Positions 12,201-23,900 of a DNA stretch of 26,083 bases are shown in pieces. The notes beneath the pieces were generated by a model. The model was given only the letters and a program-made list of their open reading frames with translations, did not search any database and had not been told where the DNA came from. Source of the DNA: Pelargonium cotyledonis (taxonomy: Eukaryota; Streptophyta; Magnoliopsida; Geraniales; Geraniaceae); NCBI GenBank assembly GCA_036897625.1, contig JAYMTA010000611.1, positions 1-26,083 on the forward strand, written 5' to 3'. How positions within the stretch are numbered: position 1 is the first letter of the stretch; the number at the start of each line of letters is the position of its first letter. The translations under genes were made by a program, and so were the position numbers.

Positions 12201-13005
12201 GTTAATAATTGTTGTCCTTGTACTATTTTGGATTGATATTTCATACTTGGATAAGTAACTCATTTCTGTCAAACTCCTTTCCTAGGTTGTTCTTTTTGTC
12301 AATCAACAAAAAATGGTACCAGATAGATTCCACAAAAGTATATAACTAGTTTGTTATAGTTGGTGATGTATGTTCTATGTTGTATGTTTGGTTTATTAAA
12401 AAGGTTGACTTGTTATTTATATTAATTTTAAGTATATTTAAGAAGGTGTCCTATCTAAATTTTTTAGAGTGCCTCACAGAAAAAAACTTCTTTAGTCAAT
12501 GTCATTGCACAAAAAGAGTCATAATATAAAATAAAAATATAATAAAGAAATTTGACGTTCTATAATAAATATAAAATTTGTGTATAGTTGGAGGATTAAA
12601 TATGTATAATTATAAAGTGATGATATCTTTAATTTTTCTTTTCAAGTTTATTAAAATTAACATTTTGAGTGTTCAAAAAAATATTAACATTTTAAAAATA
12701 ATTTCATTTCTACAACTTCAAAACTTCAAAGATAATTGACTAAGCACATTTTTATTTTGGTGTACAAAAATATAATTGTAGTGAAAGCTAGAATTAGTTT
12801 TCTAACGTTAAATAAAATGATCATTTCAGCTGGAAAAAATTATGTCGAGATTATCTCGACCATCATATATCATTTCTATGTACGAACATATTTCATTTCT
12901 TCTTAATTTTTTTTAAAAAAAAACACTGTTAAAATGATTAAAATTTTGTCCCAAAATAAGTATTTTTTGGTTACTAAAAAATTTCATCAAAAAAAAAAAT
13001 AGTTA
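12200..13005. other. AT-rich intergenic spacer
   Basis: There is no gene, RNA or recognisable mobile element here. The tract is very AT-rich with several A-runs. The single structured spot is a 17-bp near-perfect palindrome at 12844-12860: GTCGAGAT, one T, ATCTCGAC. Confidence 0.6.
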
Positions 13006-13009
13006 TACA

Positions 13010-13810
13010 TTGCGGGATGGTTGCTTGAAGAGAATGGGAAGTGGGAAGGAGATCAGTCTTTGATGATCCGTGGGTGCCTGGGTTAGATCAGTTTCGGGTC
13101 ACCACTCGCCCAAGTGTCAATTTGGGTCGGTTACTGGTAGCGGATCTCCGAGATGAGGTGACGGGAGAGTGGAAGGTGAATTTGATTCAGTCGTTGTCTC
13201 ATGGGTTAAAAATAGCTGGTGTGGGGCGGTATCAGAGGTGGACTGGCCGGCGAATGGTCAAAGCAGGCCTTAGATAGCTCTGACAGAGCTGATAAGGTGG
13301 ACCAAACCGCCAAAAGGTTTGGTCAAGGTAAACTGTGACGGGGCAATCTTTGCGGAGGACGGAAGGGTAGGGGCAGGATGGGTGGTCAGAGATTAGCGAG
13401 GCCAGTTATGGGGTGGTCGAAGGCGGAGCTGGCCGGGTGTGTCAGGTGTCAGGGAGGTGGAAGCGATGGCCATCCGGGAGGCATTGTCGTAGTTGTGTGA
13501 CCGGGGCTGGCTGGAGGTGATAGTGGAGTCGGACGCTCGAACGGTTATTGAGGCAATCCAGACTGGAGGGGAATATCATAGTGCCTATAGTCTGATTATT
13601 AATGATATCGTAGCGCTCTCGAAATTTTTCGCTCGTCTTGACTTTTGTTACGTTAAAAGATCAGTTAATGGTGTGGCTCACGCTTTGGCCAGGTCATCCG
13701 AGTCGGTTGATAGTGATTTTTGGATTAGCCAAGTAGGCCCTACTTGTATTGTGGAACCTTTGGATGTTGATGCTTGAGTAATAAAACTTACTGTTACTCC
13801 TAAAAAAAAA
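13010..13810 (+). pseudogene. 5'-truncated LINE 3' end with RNase H domain and poly(A)
   Basis: The left part (13041-13190) encodes GRRSVFDDPWVPG and following residues, typical of plant LINE ORF2 between the RT and zinc-binding region. Part of the C-terminus follows at 13298-13777 in another frame: WTKPPKGLVKVNCDGA, GAGWVVRD-stop, REVEAMAIREALS-stop, LEVIVESDARTVIEAIQ and NGVAHALARSSE. These are the RNase H landmarks with catalytic-type Asp (NCDGA), Glu (VEAM) and Asp (ESDA). In-frame TAG stops are at 13394 and 13490, and the frame reads through to a natural TGA at 13775. A short 3'UTR with AATAAA (13781-13786) and a poly(A) run (13802-13810) complete the 3' end. It is a dead 5'-truncated copy; no product is expected. 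Confidence 0.8.
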
Positions 13811-13926
13811 CATTAATAATAAATTATTTAGTATTCTTCAAATTTGTAACAGCACATATTGTGATAGATATGAGAGGAAATGACCGGGCACGGCGCGCGC
13901 AACCAACTGCCTCCGGCTCTGTCCTC

Positions 13927-13932
13927 TATAAA
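13927..13932 (+). promoter_or_regulatory. TATA box of the HIR gene
   Basis: TATAAA lies inside CCTCTATAAACCC. It is followed by an A-rich, purine-rich leader and a plausible non-coding first exon ending in the 13990-14010 area (donor candidates CTCT|GTAAAG at 14005). The coding exon acceptor CTTGTAG ends at 15359, giving a leader intron of about 1.35 kb. The box lies roughly 115 bp downstream of the poly(A) end of a LINE remnant. Confidence 0.6.
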
Positions 13933-14010
13933 CCCAAATTGAAACCCCCTGCAAAACGGAAACGCCGAAGCAAACAGAAAAAGGAAGGGCGTGACGTTCA
14001 CTCTGTAAAG

Positions 14011-15359
14011 TACCTTCCTCTCTCTTTCCATCACATATCGTGAAATGTAGCTCGTTGCTTCTCTTCTCTTTCGCTTAGTACTGTCTCGTTACTCTTTTTC
14101 TTTGAATTTGATGATGATCGCGTTGCTTTGCACTTGTTTATATATACATATAGTCGTATAACTGCTATCAATGCCTTGAATTCATGTTATATCTTCCCAA
14201 TACTGTCTTAAATCTTCACTCGACTTCAATTGTTCGGATTTCGGTTTTGAGGTTGTTTGGTAAGCCAATTTGTTGCAATCGCTTAGCTCTATTTGATCCA
14301 ATTTATTGTTCACAATATCTATGTAATTGAGAGCGATGGCTAGTTTAGATTCTTTCTGAGTTTCGGAAATTGGAATTGCATTACAAATGATTGATCTCTC
14401 ATGTGGAAAATTGGAAATGATTGTCAAGAAACTGCTGTTGTTTACAGCTGATGATGAATGTTGCTAAATCTACTTTTGCTTGTGCTTGTGCCTGTGCATG
14501 TTCTGTTTTTTTTTTGGTTTTGATATGCTGTCGTTTTATTAGACTTTTTTTAGTGATCTGTTTTTTTTATTTATAATTTTATATTTTGTTCTATCTTTTA
14601 TTTTATGATAAGAACATGTATTATAAATAACGAACCTATCAGACTTTCATTGGCCACTCAGCTTTGAAATGATTTTATTTTACCATTATATTATTCCTAT
14701 TTCTGATCAATTCCAGTTTTAAGTGGGAAGGAATAAATAGTTGTATTCCTCTAATCATGCAAATAGAATACAGATCAAATTTCAGTGCTGACTGCAGATA
14801 ATTTCAACAACCATTATTCTGTTCTTCTTTTTTCCATCATCATTATTATTCCTTTTATAGGAGCCATTTACTGCCAACAATAAGTTTGATGTTTTTATTT
14901 TATTTTTAAGGAAGTGTTCATTCAGTGTAATCAATCTTTATCCTCTCTTTTCTGGTATCGTCTTGTGATTTTTAAAGTTATGCAACATTTATTGATGATA
15001 TTATTAACAGAAGGGCTTGCTTTTGTCATTCAGTTTTAGGACTAATTTAATAAAGGAAGTATATGATTCAGAAACAACACTTTGCCGAGCTTCTTATATA
15101 ACACAGTTAAAATGTTGTTCACATTGCGCTTTAATTTAGTATCCTGCTGAATGAAACGAAATTATCTGTTTATGAAATAGTTCAAGTGTTCAACTATGTT
15201 GTTAAAGTCTACCAAAGTTTACATGTAATTACATTTGACACCACTTCCTACTAAATAGTGGATTGTTATCCCTGAAAGCAATTGCTGTTGTCTTGTTGTG
15301 AGAAGTACAATAGCTTTTCATTATGCTTTGTGCATCTAATAACTGATTTGCACTTGTAG
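14011..15359 (+). other. Leader (5'UTR) intron of the HIR gene
   Basis: There is no protein-coding match. It starts with a CT-rich stretch and is T-rich throughout, as plant leader introns usually are. The acceptor TTGTAG ends at 15359, seven bases before the ATG. The donor is one of the GT sites near 14005 and is not certain. Leader introns of this kind often raise expression in plants, but that is general knowledge, not shown here. Confidence 0.5.
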
Positions 15360-15861
15360 AATCAAGATGGGACAAGTTTTGGGTTGTATTCAGGTGGACC
15401 AGTCAACTGTAGCTATCACGGAAAAGTTTGGAAGGTTTGATGATGTGCTTGAACCTGGTTGTCACTGTTTGCCTTGGTATCTTGGGAGGCAACTAGCTGG
15501 TCTCCTTTCATTACGTGTACAGCAGCTGGATGTTCGATGTGAAACAAAAACTAAGGTTTGTTCACTTAGTTGTGTATTATCTTTTTTTCTGAACAATATT
15601 GTCAGATATCAGAGGTTTTACCAGGAAAGTAGCACCATCTAATGGGAGCCATACTGTATGATTTGCTCTAGGTTTGATTGAATTATAGTACTGTTATCTG
15701 AAATATAAACATGAAGGAAATAAATGAATCTAGAAAAGAAAAGGAAAGATATTGCCACAAGGTTGCATGATTAAGAATTTTCTTTCCTGTGGTATTTGAC
15801 TATTAGTGAAGTAAATCATTTATACTTGAATCCTTTCTCTGTAGATTACAACAAAAGAACC

Positions 15862-16045
15862 CAAGTGGTTGTATATAAATTTTGTTGGAAAATTGTTCAT
15901 TTTGCTGCATTAGTCCATGTTGAGCTGAATCATGATATGCTTGGCCCTTGAATATATATATAAAGTGGTTATGTATAAGTTCTGTTGGATAATTTCTGAT
16001 ATTGCTGCATTGGTCAATGTTGAGCTTAATAATGAATACATTTTC
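15862..16045. repeat. Tandem duplication, period ~100 bp, in the first coding intron of HIR
   Basis: AAGTGGTT begins at 15863 and again at 15963. Each copy continues with a GTATA(T)AA-type stretch, TGTTGGA(A/T)AATT, TTGCTGCATT(A/G)GTC(C/A)ATGTTGAGCT and an AATCATGA/AATAATGA end. Roughly four of five bases agree over about 80 positions. It is non-coding and lies wholly in intron 15556-16204. Confidence 0.75.
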
Positions 16046-16472
16046 TCCTTTGTTGATTTGGAATTTAGAGTTCTTGGCGAAACAAAAAGCATGTCTATAT
16101 CTGACCGACCATACTTCATATCACTCTCAGATGTAGTAATTTTTATGAACAATTGTTGTTGATTGTGGTTTATCAACTCATTCTTAATTTTCTTTTGCTA
16201 TCAGGATAATGTTTTTGTTACAGTGGTTGCATCTGTTCAGTACCGAGCCTTAGCAGACAAAGCATTTAATGCTTTCTACAAGCTTAGCAATACTAAGGCG
16301 CAGATCCAGTCCTATGTCTTTGATGGTATGGATATTGAAATTTTTCATCTTCCAACTTTAATCCGCAATGCCCATGAAATATCCATTCTTAAGATTGTTT
16401 TGGTAAACTGCAGTCATGTTCAAGGGAACAAATCAGGCAAATTCTAGTTTCTGAATATGTTGGAAACTAATA

Positions 16473-16569
16473 CTCCCTCCCAAAATGAGTGCCCTATTTT
16501 CTTGTACAAAACTATCTACTCAATTTTTCTCAAAAACGAAACTAAGACACTCATTTTGGACAGATAGAG
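16473..16569. mobile_element. Stowaway MITE in the HIR intron 2
   Basis: TA target dinucleotides flank it (16471-16472 and 16570-16571). The left end CTCCCTCCCAAAATGAGTG and the inverted right end CACTCATTTTGGACAGATAG are the Stowaway termini. At 97 bp it is very short and has no coding capacity. It sits between coding exons 2 and 3 of HIR and does not touch their splice sites. Confidence 0.8.
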
Positions 16570-17711
16570 TAACAAATTACCAGTTTTTAGATGTTTTTTT
16601 TTTTCCTTGTAGAAAGTTGACAGTGCAGATGTATTTAATAAGCGTTTTTCTTGCTGTAGTCATCAGGGCAAGTGTTCCAAAGCTAGAACTGGATTCAGTG
16701 TTTGAACAGAAGAATGAAATTGCAAGAGTTGTGGAGGAGGAACTTGAAAAGGTGATACTCTCTCTCTTTTCCCCCTTAACATTTTCATTTCTTATTTTCA
16801 TGAAATTCTGTCTTATCGTATTAACCGCATTGCTCAACTAATCATATGGTTTTTACTTGTTCTGTTGGGGGTATGTAGGCCATGTCAGCTTATGGGTTTG
16901 AGATTGTTCAAACACTAATAGTAGATATTGAACCGGATGTGCATGTAAAGAGAGCAATGAATGAGATAAATGCAGGTACTCTATACGTGTCCCAATAAAT
17001 TACATTCTATTTATTTATATTGCCTGATATGCTTTTTCTTGCCTCTACCAATAGAAATTATTTTTACCTGAAGGTGAAAGTTATTTTCAACTTCAAGGAC
17101 CAAGAATTCTTAATATCCAATTTATTTATGCGAATCGAATGGCTCTAGAAACAATCTGCTTCGTTTATGTTTCTTTTTTACCTACTACAACTTTATATGG
17201 ATGATTTAACATTTGTTCCTTAATTGTTTCTCGCAGCCACTAGAATGAGGGTTGCAGCAAACGAGAAAGCTGAAGCAGAGAAAATATTGTAGATCAAGCG
17301 AGCAGAGGGAGAGGCAGAGTCAAAATATTTGTCAGGGCTGGGTGTGGCTCGGCAACGTCAGGCGATTGTGGACGGGCTGAGGGACAGCGTGCTTGCCTTC
17401 TCGGTAAATGTGCCGGGGACTTAAGCCAAGGATGTGATGGACATGGTGCTGGTGACCCAATACTTTGACACAATGAAAGAGATTGGTGCATCCTCAAAAA
17501 CCAACTCTGTTTTCATCCCGCATGGACCTGGTGCCGTGAGAGACATAACCTCTCAAATCAGAGACGGTCTCGTCCAAGGAGATGAAAGCAAAATGGATTG
17601 AAAATATAAATAATCGTAGTTTGGACGAGTTCTAGCTAGTGGCGGGTGTTAGTTAAAAACCTGTTTAGATTGATAGTGTTATCTGCTATGTTAGTGCAAT
17701 TACCTTACCAT

Positions 17712-17717
17712 AATAAA
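17712..17717 (+). terminator. Polyadenylation signal candidate of HIR
   Basis: A perfect AATAAA lies 111 bases after the terminal TGA (17599-17601), in a T-rich 3'UTR. Plant near-upstream elements are degenerate, so a perfect hexamer at this distance is supportive but not decisive. Confidence 0.5.
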
Positions 17718-18574
17718 CTTCTTGTGAATTCTATGTAGATTTGATCATTTTAAGCTGCAGCATGGATGTCCGATTCACATGGCAGATTAGCCTAAACTGC
17801 AAGGGCTGCTTGCTTGCCATCTTCAGCTCCGTTCTTTAATTTTGCATGTTTGTTTTTGCTATCCCTTGGTTTGGTTGTACAGCTATATGCTTGCTTAATG
17901 AATCTTCTCTCATTTTTACTGGCTATTAGCATGATTCAGTCGACATTATCCTTAAGGCGCACTTTTGGCAATAACTAACATGAGAAACACAACAAATATC
18001 TTTGTGAGAGGTTATTACAGGTGTTTGTAATAAAATATCAATCACCCCTAGATTCAATGATTAAAACTCAGTAAAGAAGTTGACACCCACGACCCATGGG
18101 CTCTCTAACTTCACAATGCATTGTTCCATCGTGCTTTGTTCATTGAAGAAAACTCCTAACTAATGTCTCCTGTAGGAATACAATAAAAAGGAGGGGGAAA
18201 AAACTAACACACAGTGAAACCTATGCAGATAAAAGAAATATCACATGAGCACTTGAGATATCAGTTAACATGTTCAAGGAGCAGACATTAGAGAGCAATA
18301 CAAATGAAAAAATATTCAATATAGAAGTTTCTTTTCTCCTAAGACAAGTATTTCCACCATTACCAATGGGTTAAGCGGGAACATTAACTGCAGTTGGTCC
18401 CTTCCACAAACAAGAATTATTTTTACATCACATAACCACCAAAATATGAACCAACAGGATAACATAAGCACATCAAAAAGTTCATACAAATGGGAGAATT
18501 ACGCCGGTCGACCTACCTTATTGCTCTCCAACACAAAACAAATCCATTCCTCTCAGCAGACTTAGTTGGCTGGT
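17718..18574. other. Convergent intergenic region between HIR and VDAC
   Basis: This holds the downstream side of HIR (+) and the 3'UTR side of the VDAC gene (-). No open frame with a recognisable product, RNA gene or mobile element was seen. VDAC transcript 3' sequences presumably occupy the right part, but the poly(A) site is not resolved. Confidence 0.5.
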
Positions 18575-20981
18575 CTATGGTTTGAGCACTAGTGCCAGTC
18601 CAACCTTTGCACTCTTTTCAATTGTTCTGGTATCCACCTCCCCTGAAATGGTGAAGAGGGACTTTGGACGCCACTCGTGCTGGATCAGAGCACTTGCCCT
18701 CCCATAGTTGTTCACGCGAGCCTTCACTGTCGTCAAGGGGTCAAGTGCATGCTGGGTGCCAATTGTGAGTGTGTTCTCATTGCTCGAAAAGCTATGAATC
18801 AGCTCCGCACCAACAGCTGTGTTGGTTAGTGGGCTTACAAAGTGGTAGTAGGAAGCACCAAGGGTGTCAGCTTTGTCATTCCTGCATTTATCAGTTGATA
18901 TATCCAAGTCAATAAACAAGGATGTGTGCATGACCAAAAAAATGCTCTGCAAGCAGACATTAATGTTTATATGCCAAACATGGTTTCCATTCACAGGTTC
19001 CTAAATCTTCTTCCTTTCCAAAATAGTAAAGTCTACATAAAGAATTTGGAAATTTCAACACACCCAATACCCATACCTCAATCTAGACTGCTACTCATAA
19101 AGATTTTAACAGCAAAAATGTAATCATAATTATTGTTTTCATACACATAAAAAACAGAATATTGATCCATAATTTAAACTATCAACACAATTGAAGTGGT
19201 AGACAATAAGTGGCAACGGGTCTAATCAACTGAAAATCCTGATAATTAATAACTCACAATGCGATGGAAGCAATAAGGTCAGAATTAGTGAAACTCAGTC
19301 CTCCATTTAACTTGGTAAAGTTACCAGAGGCAGTGTCAAACGAGAGATCAGTCCCAATAGAGATACCATTGGTTCCAACCACACCTGCAAAGTTAACAAG
19401 AGGAGTTGCAGTCAATCCAATGCTGGTGCTTATTCCAGCATACTCATGTTGGTACTGAAGTTCCACCTGTTACCACAAACATCAAAAACAAGATCAAAGA
19501 GAGCAACCTATTAAAATATTACATAAAAAGAATTACCAAGTTACATCGAGGATATACAAAAGAATGACAAAGATATACCTTGCCAGATCTTTGGTCTGGA
19601 ACACGGAAGCTAAAGATTGTCTTCAACCCAGGAGCGGGCTCATCAATAGTGATGGTAGTTAAAAGCTGTGCATTCAAATAATAACATCAGTCATAAAAAA
19701 TGCCTCTGGTTTGACATCTGAATATCATGTTTACATGTTGCATGGCTAAGTCACTGTCTAGTTCTGACATACTTGAAATGTTACCACAAAAATCAATCAT
19801 TAATAACACTGGGAAAAGTTAGTTCCCATCCAGCCTAAAGAACTTCAAATATGTCATGAGTACCAGCCTCAATAATTAGCTCATCAATGAAACTTTACAA
19901 TTACTTGCTTGGAAGTCAGATGATATTACCTTCTATCACAGTGCGCCAGAGCGACCAAACATGGAGTAATTTAACATATAAGATTACACTATCATCAAAT
20001 TGGTGGTTATTTATGACAGAGGCAGGTAAATATCAGGAACCAAAATTGTTAACAACCATATAAAAACATGTACCAGAGCACATAATTCATTATAGAGTTA
20101 ATCAGACTATGAATGATGAAAATTTTAAAATAGAAATGTTCACATTAAGTGAAGTTACAGTTAAGTTGATATAGCTTGAAAGATGAGACTTGCCAGAGCA
20201 AAAAAGAAAAGTACAATCCTATCCAACTACAACTTACATTCGAATTAGTATCCACTTTCACATCAGTTGTGATGTTCTTGTTCTTCAGCTGAGTGCTCAC
20301 ATCTGCCAAAAGCAGATCGCCTTTCTTAACCCCAGAAGAAGTAATTGCCTAGTAAGAAATGGGAGAATCAACTAATGTTTGAAGTTCATTACATTTACCA
20401 TTTCTAAGTTACTAAACAGACTCTTCAAACTATTTGAAAACAATCAAAATTATAGCATTAACAAAATATAGCTAATGAAAACAGAATCAAAGCAAAGAGA
20501 TCCTCATGTGAGTAAATGCGTGAAAAAAGAGAACTACTAATCATCTGAAGAAAAGTCGCACAACGATCTCATTTAGCTTTTGATGAGAATAGCTCAGTAA
20601 TTTTCTAGTGAAAAACATAACGACACGACACTATAAGTCGTTTTCCTCATTATCACTCCATTTTCTCAGTATTCAAACAGAGGTGAAGTAAATACAAAAA
20701 CAAAATGTGATAAATCAAACCCTAACTCAATAATAATAATAACTCACAACGCCACCGGCAGTGTAGGTCGTGAGGGTGAACTTGTGATCGGACTGGTAAT
20801 CCTTGTAGAGAAGATCTGTAACATATAAACAAATTACAAAAATTATATTAATAAACGAATTTACTGAAGTAGCATTAAAATGAAGAAAGGTTAGCACAAA
20901 TGAGAGGAGTGATAAGTAAGCAACTATCATACCTCTGGCCTTCTTGCCAATGTCCGAGTAGAGTCCTGGACCTTTCACCAT
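18575..20981 (-). CDS. VDAC: Mitochondrial outer membrane porin VDAC, 6 exons, 276 aa
   Basis: Exons on the minus strand, 5' to 3': 20981-20933, 20815-20748, 20348-20238, 19665-19579, 19466-19258 and 18881-18575. All introns are GT-AG; the joined frame is 831 nt with TAG at 18577-18575. The protein forms the voltage-dependent anion channel that passes ATP, ADP and other metabolites across the mitochondrial outer membrane. It starts [19 protein letters not shown] (N-terminal pore helix) and then a 19-strand-type beta barrel without a signal peptide. The family GLK motif is at residues 89-91 (PAPGLKTIF). The eukaryotic porin signature spans residues 219-241 ([13 protein letters not shown], then [10 protein letters not shown]), every position conforming to the PROSITE pattern as I recall it. 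The C-terminus ends LALVLKP, typical of plant VDACs, and the length of 276 is exactly the plant norm. Nothing is broken. The isoform number is not decidable from the window. Confidence 0.95.
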
Positions 20982-23900
20982 GATTTTTCCCGAGAAAATG
21001 GAATAGAAAATAGGAGAGGAAAGCGAGAAAATGTCCTGTGCTTGAGAGGAACAGAGTGCAACAGAAAATGTGAGAAAATAGTAAAGAACCCTAAGCGCTG
21101 TTGATTTTTCCTAGAGGAGTGATATGCGCCGTCGGATCTGACGTGGGGTCGAGATTTGGTGCGGTGGCCGTTGTCGCTGGATGATCTGTAGCATATTCGC
21201 TTTTTGGCAGCAGAAGTTTTTAAATAAATTGAAAATATCTTCCACGTTTTTTAATGCTAACATGGACTTTTAGTATAGCCGAGTAGGCTCGCCAAACAAA
21301 GTTGGGCCAAAGCATCAGTAACCCAAAATAACCATCGTGGGCCACACAAGCCCAATTCTCTAGATGGGGGAGTTTGCTAATAGCTTGTTTATTTTTTTTA
21401 AAAGTTAAAATAAATAAGTGTGTTTTCAATATTACCCTCAACACTCCATGTGCAAATATGCCCATGTGCATGAGTGATAAGGATAATATGGGAAAAACAA
21501 TAATATAATAGCTTAAAAATAGAAACATGACACTTATTTTGAGACAAAAAAATTAGAAAAATAAGACACTCATTTTGAGACGGATGGAGTATTTATTAAG
21601 ACTTGTTGGGTCAGGTTGTTTAAACATTTTTTTTTATTTCTTTCAAGATTTTGAGTTTAAGTTTTACTGCCGAAGGTAGATGGTGGATGTGTGGCTTCGG
21701 GTTAAAAGAAAAAAACAACTCATGTTGTGTATGAAAAGCATGAGAAGAGGAATTGAATGAGTGTTCACATAAGAGTTCAAGTTTTATTGTCGACGGTATG
21801 AGATGACGGTAATTTTGAGTTCAGAAGGAAAAACTACTCATTTTATGTATGAAAAGCATGAGAGAAGAAAGTGAACGAGTGATCATACAATTTTACAGCA
21901 TCACTTAAAAGATACTGAGAAAGAATAACAAAACATCTATAGGGGCTAAATATTGGTTGATGAAGAATAGCATCAAGAGATATTTTCAATTCCTAATATT
22001 ATCCCATCATGTATAACACACATGTGTGTGTCAATGTGTAGATTTACAGGCATATGTTTTTGATCATGGGCATCTCTAATAGATAATATTATATGAATAA
22101 TTACACGTACTTATATTGTATTCGACTCTTTTTGCGCATCTGGATATCATGATTTTTTTCATGACTTTTGGATACCTTAACTATCCATTTATCCATCAGT
22201 TAAGTGTGAAAAATGCAAAATATTGTCATTCATCCACCTCCTTCCTCCATCGCTGTTCATCTCTTTCTTCCATCTGTCATGGCCGGATTTAGCCACCATT
22301 GCCTTGTCGGGTTAGGCCACCATTTCCTCCATTTTCTTTCTATGGCCAGATTTGTAAAAATTGAAGATATTTTGTGCTGGTTAGGATTCGGAATTGGGTT
22401 AGGTAGAGTTTGGATTTGTGTTGGCTATGGTTTTGGGTTGTTTAAAGCTTCAAATTCTTTATGAGTTGGGTTGTTTAAAATTAAAAAAACAAAATTAACA
22501 AAAACTTTGAAAATTAATTGCAATTTTCGGCGAAAATTTGATGAACTTGTTCTTGATGAAGAAGGTGAAAAACAATTTTGGAATTTCAATTTTTTATCAT
22601 GTGCTGGTCACATAACCTAATTATAAGTATATTCCGTTAAATGTAACTAACAAAATGAAAAGTGGATAGTTTAAGATATCCGAAAGTTAGAAAAGAAATT
22701 TTTTAAATATCCAGATAGAAAATGTGCCAAGTACATTATTTGTATGCTTAATTATCCATATATTATAAAAGTGTAGTAAGTAGGATTCATAATTGTCACT
22801 TCATATATTATTTTTCACTACATTTCTTTCTACCATGGTTCACAATTTAGAAGTGTAATTTATTTTTATTTTTTGAGGGTAAAAGCGGCTGTTTTCATTA
22901 AAAATCAATAAAACGTTACAAATGTAACATCCCAACCAGACATAAGTCCAGAAAACTAACAAAATGACTGCCCACTTAATTGCTGATTACAAACCCTAAA
23001 CGGGCAAAACCAACCAAACCAAATACTGGACATACACTCAAGCTCTAACAAGACCTAAGCTTGCTAATATTACTCGGGAACAAGCCCCAAAACCGTGTCC
23101 AAGACCGGACACCCCGCTGGAGCGGTCTAACCGCACTAGCAACCCAACCTGCTCAGTTCTCCAGCTAGACCTCGTCCATGAGGTCCGGCATTCCTTCATC
23201 ACCATTCTCTTCTACCGTCCTTCGCCGCTTACCATCAATGATGGTAGAGCCCTCACTGGCTTCCAAAGCGAGAACCTGTGCCTCTGTGACGGGCTTGCCA
23301 GTTGCCACAAGATTTGTCGTAGTTACCGGCTCTTCTAGATCTCTGAGCCACCGAGCACCCACCTGGCCAGGGCTCATGCGATTCGCTGCACGAAGCCAAA
23401 CCACGTATGCCCTTTCTGGTCCCGCCTCCGGGTTCTAGATCCTATCCTTGCACACCTGATCATTGTGGCCGATTACACCATAGTAGAAACAGAAATGGGG
23501 CAGTCATTCATATTTGAAAGATATCCATGACCATTGCCCTCCCACAGCTTTCACACGCCAGCGGCGTTTGATCGGATGACGCACGTCCACCACCACTCGG
23601 ATGCGCAGATACGACGATCGATTTTGGGTGAAGTTGTTCGGGTTCATTTCCACAAATGTCCCGATGTAGTTACCAACCAGTTTGCATACCCGCTCTGTCC
23701 GGAACCCCTCCGGAAGGTTGTGTAGCTACACCCACAGACGCAGCTCGAACAAATCGACCCTAGCCGGCCTGTCCCCTACTTTCAGCATCTTACAAATAAG
23801 GGCATTATGGTTGAAGGTCCACGGACCCCCTTCCACTACTCTCTTGGCATCCGCCTCATGAAAGAACTCGAAGATGAATCTCTGCTCCAAGTTCGCAATC

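Larger units (their letters stand above)
15367..17601 (+). pseudogene. HIR: Hypersensitive-induced reaction (HIR) protein gene, broken by two stops in the last exon
   Basis: Exons: 15367-15555, 16205-16325, 16660-16751, 16879-16975 and 17237-17601, all with GT-AG introns and consistent phase. The product begins [17 protein letters not shown], with Gly2 and Cys6 as expected for myristoylation and palmitoylation, then the Band 7/SPFH domain: [75 protein letters not shown] and [21 protein letters not shown] proteins are plasma-membrane microdomain scaffolds that oligomerise and support R-protein-dependent cell death. Codon 185 is TAG (17290-17292), where the family has Gln in EKILQIKRAEG. Codon 229 is TAA (17422-17424), in VPGT-x-AKDVMDM where Thr/Ser is usual. 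Read through both, the frame continues with [26 protein letters not shown] to a TGA at 17599 and would be 287 residues, the normal family length. So the gene is whole except for two point changes. Translated as is, it would be 184 aa without the coiled C-terminal part. Sequencing error is an alternative. Confidence 0.85.
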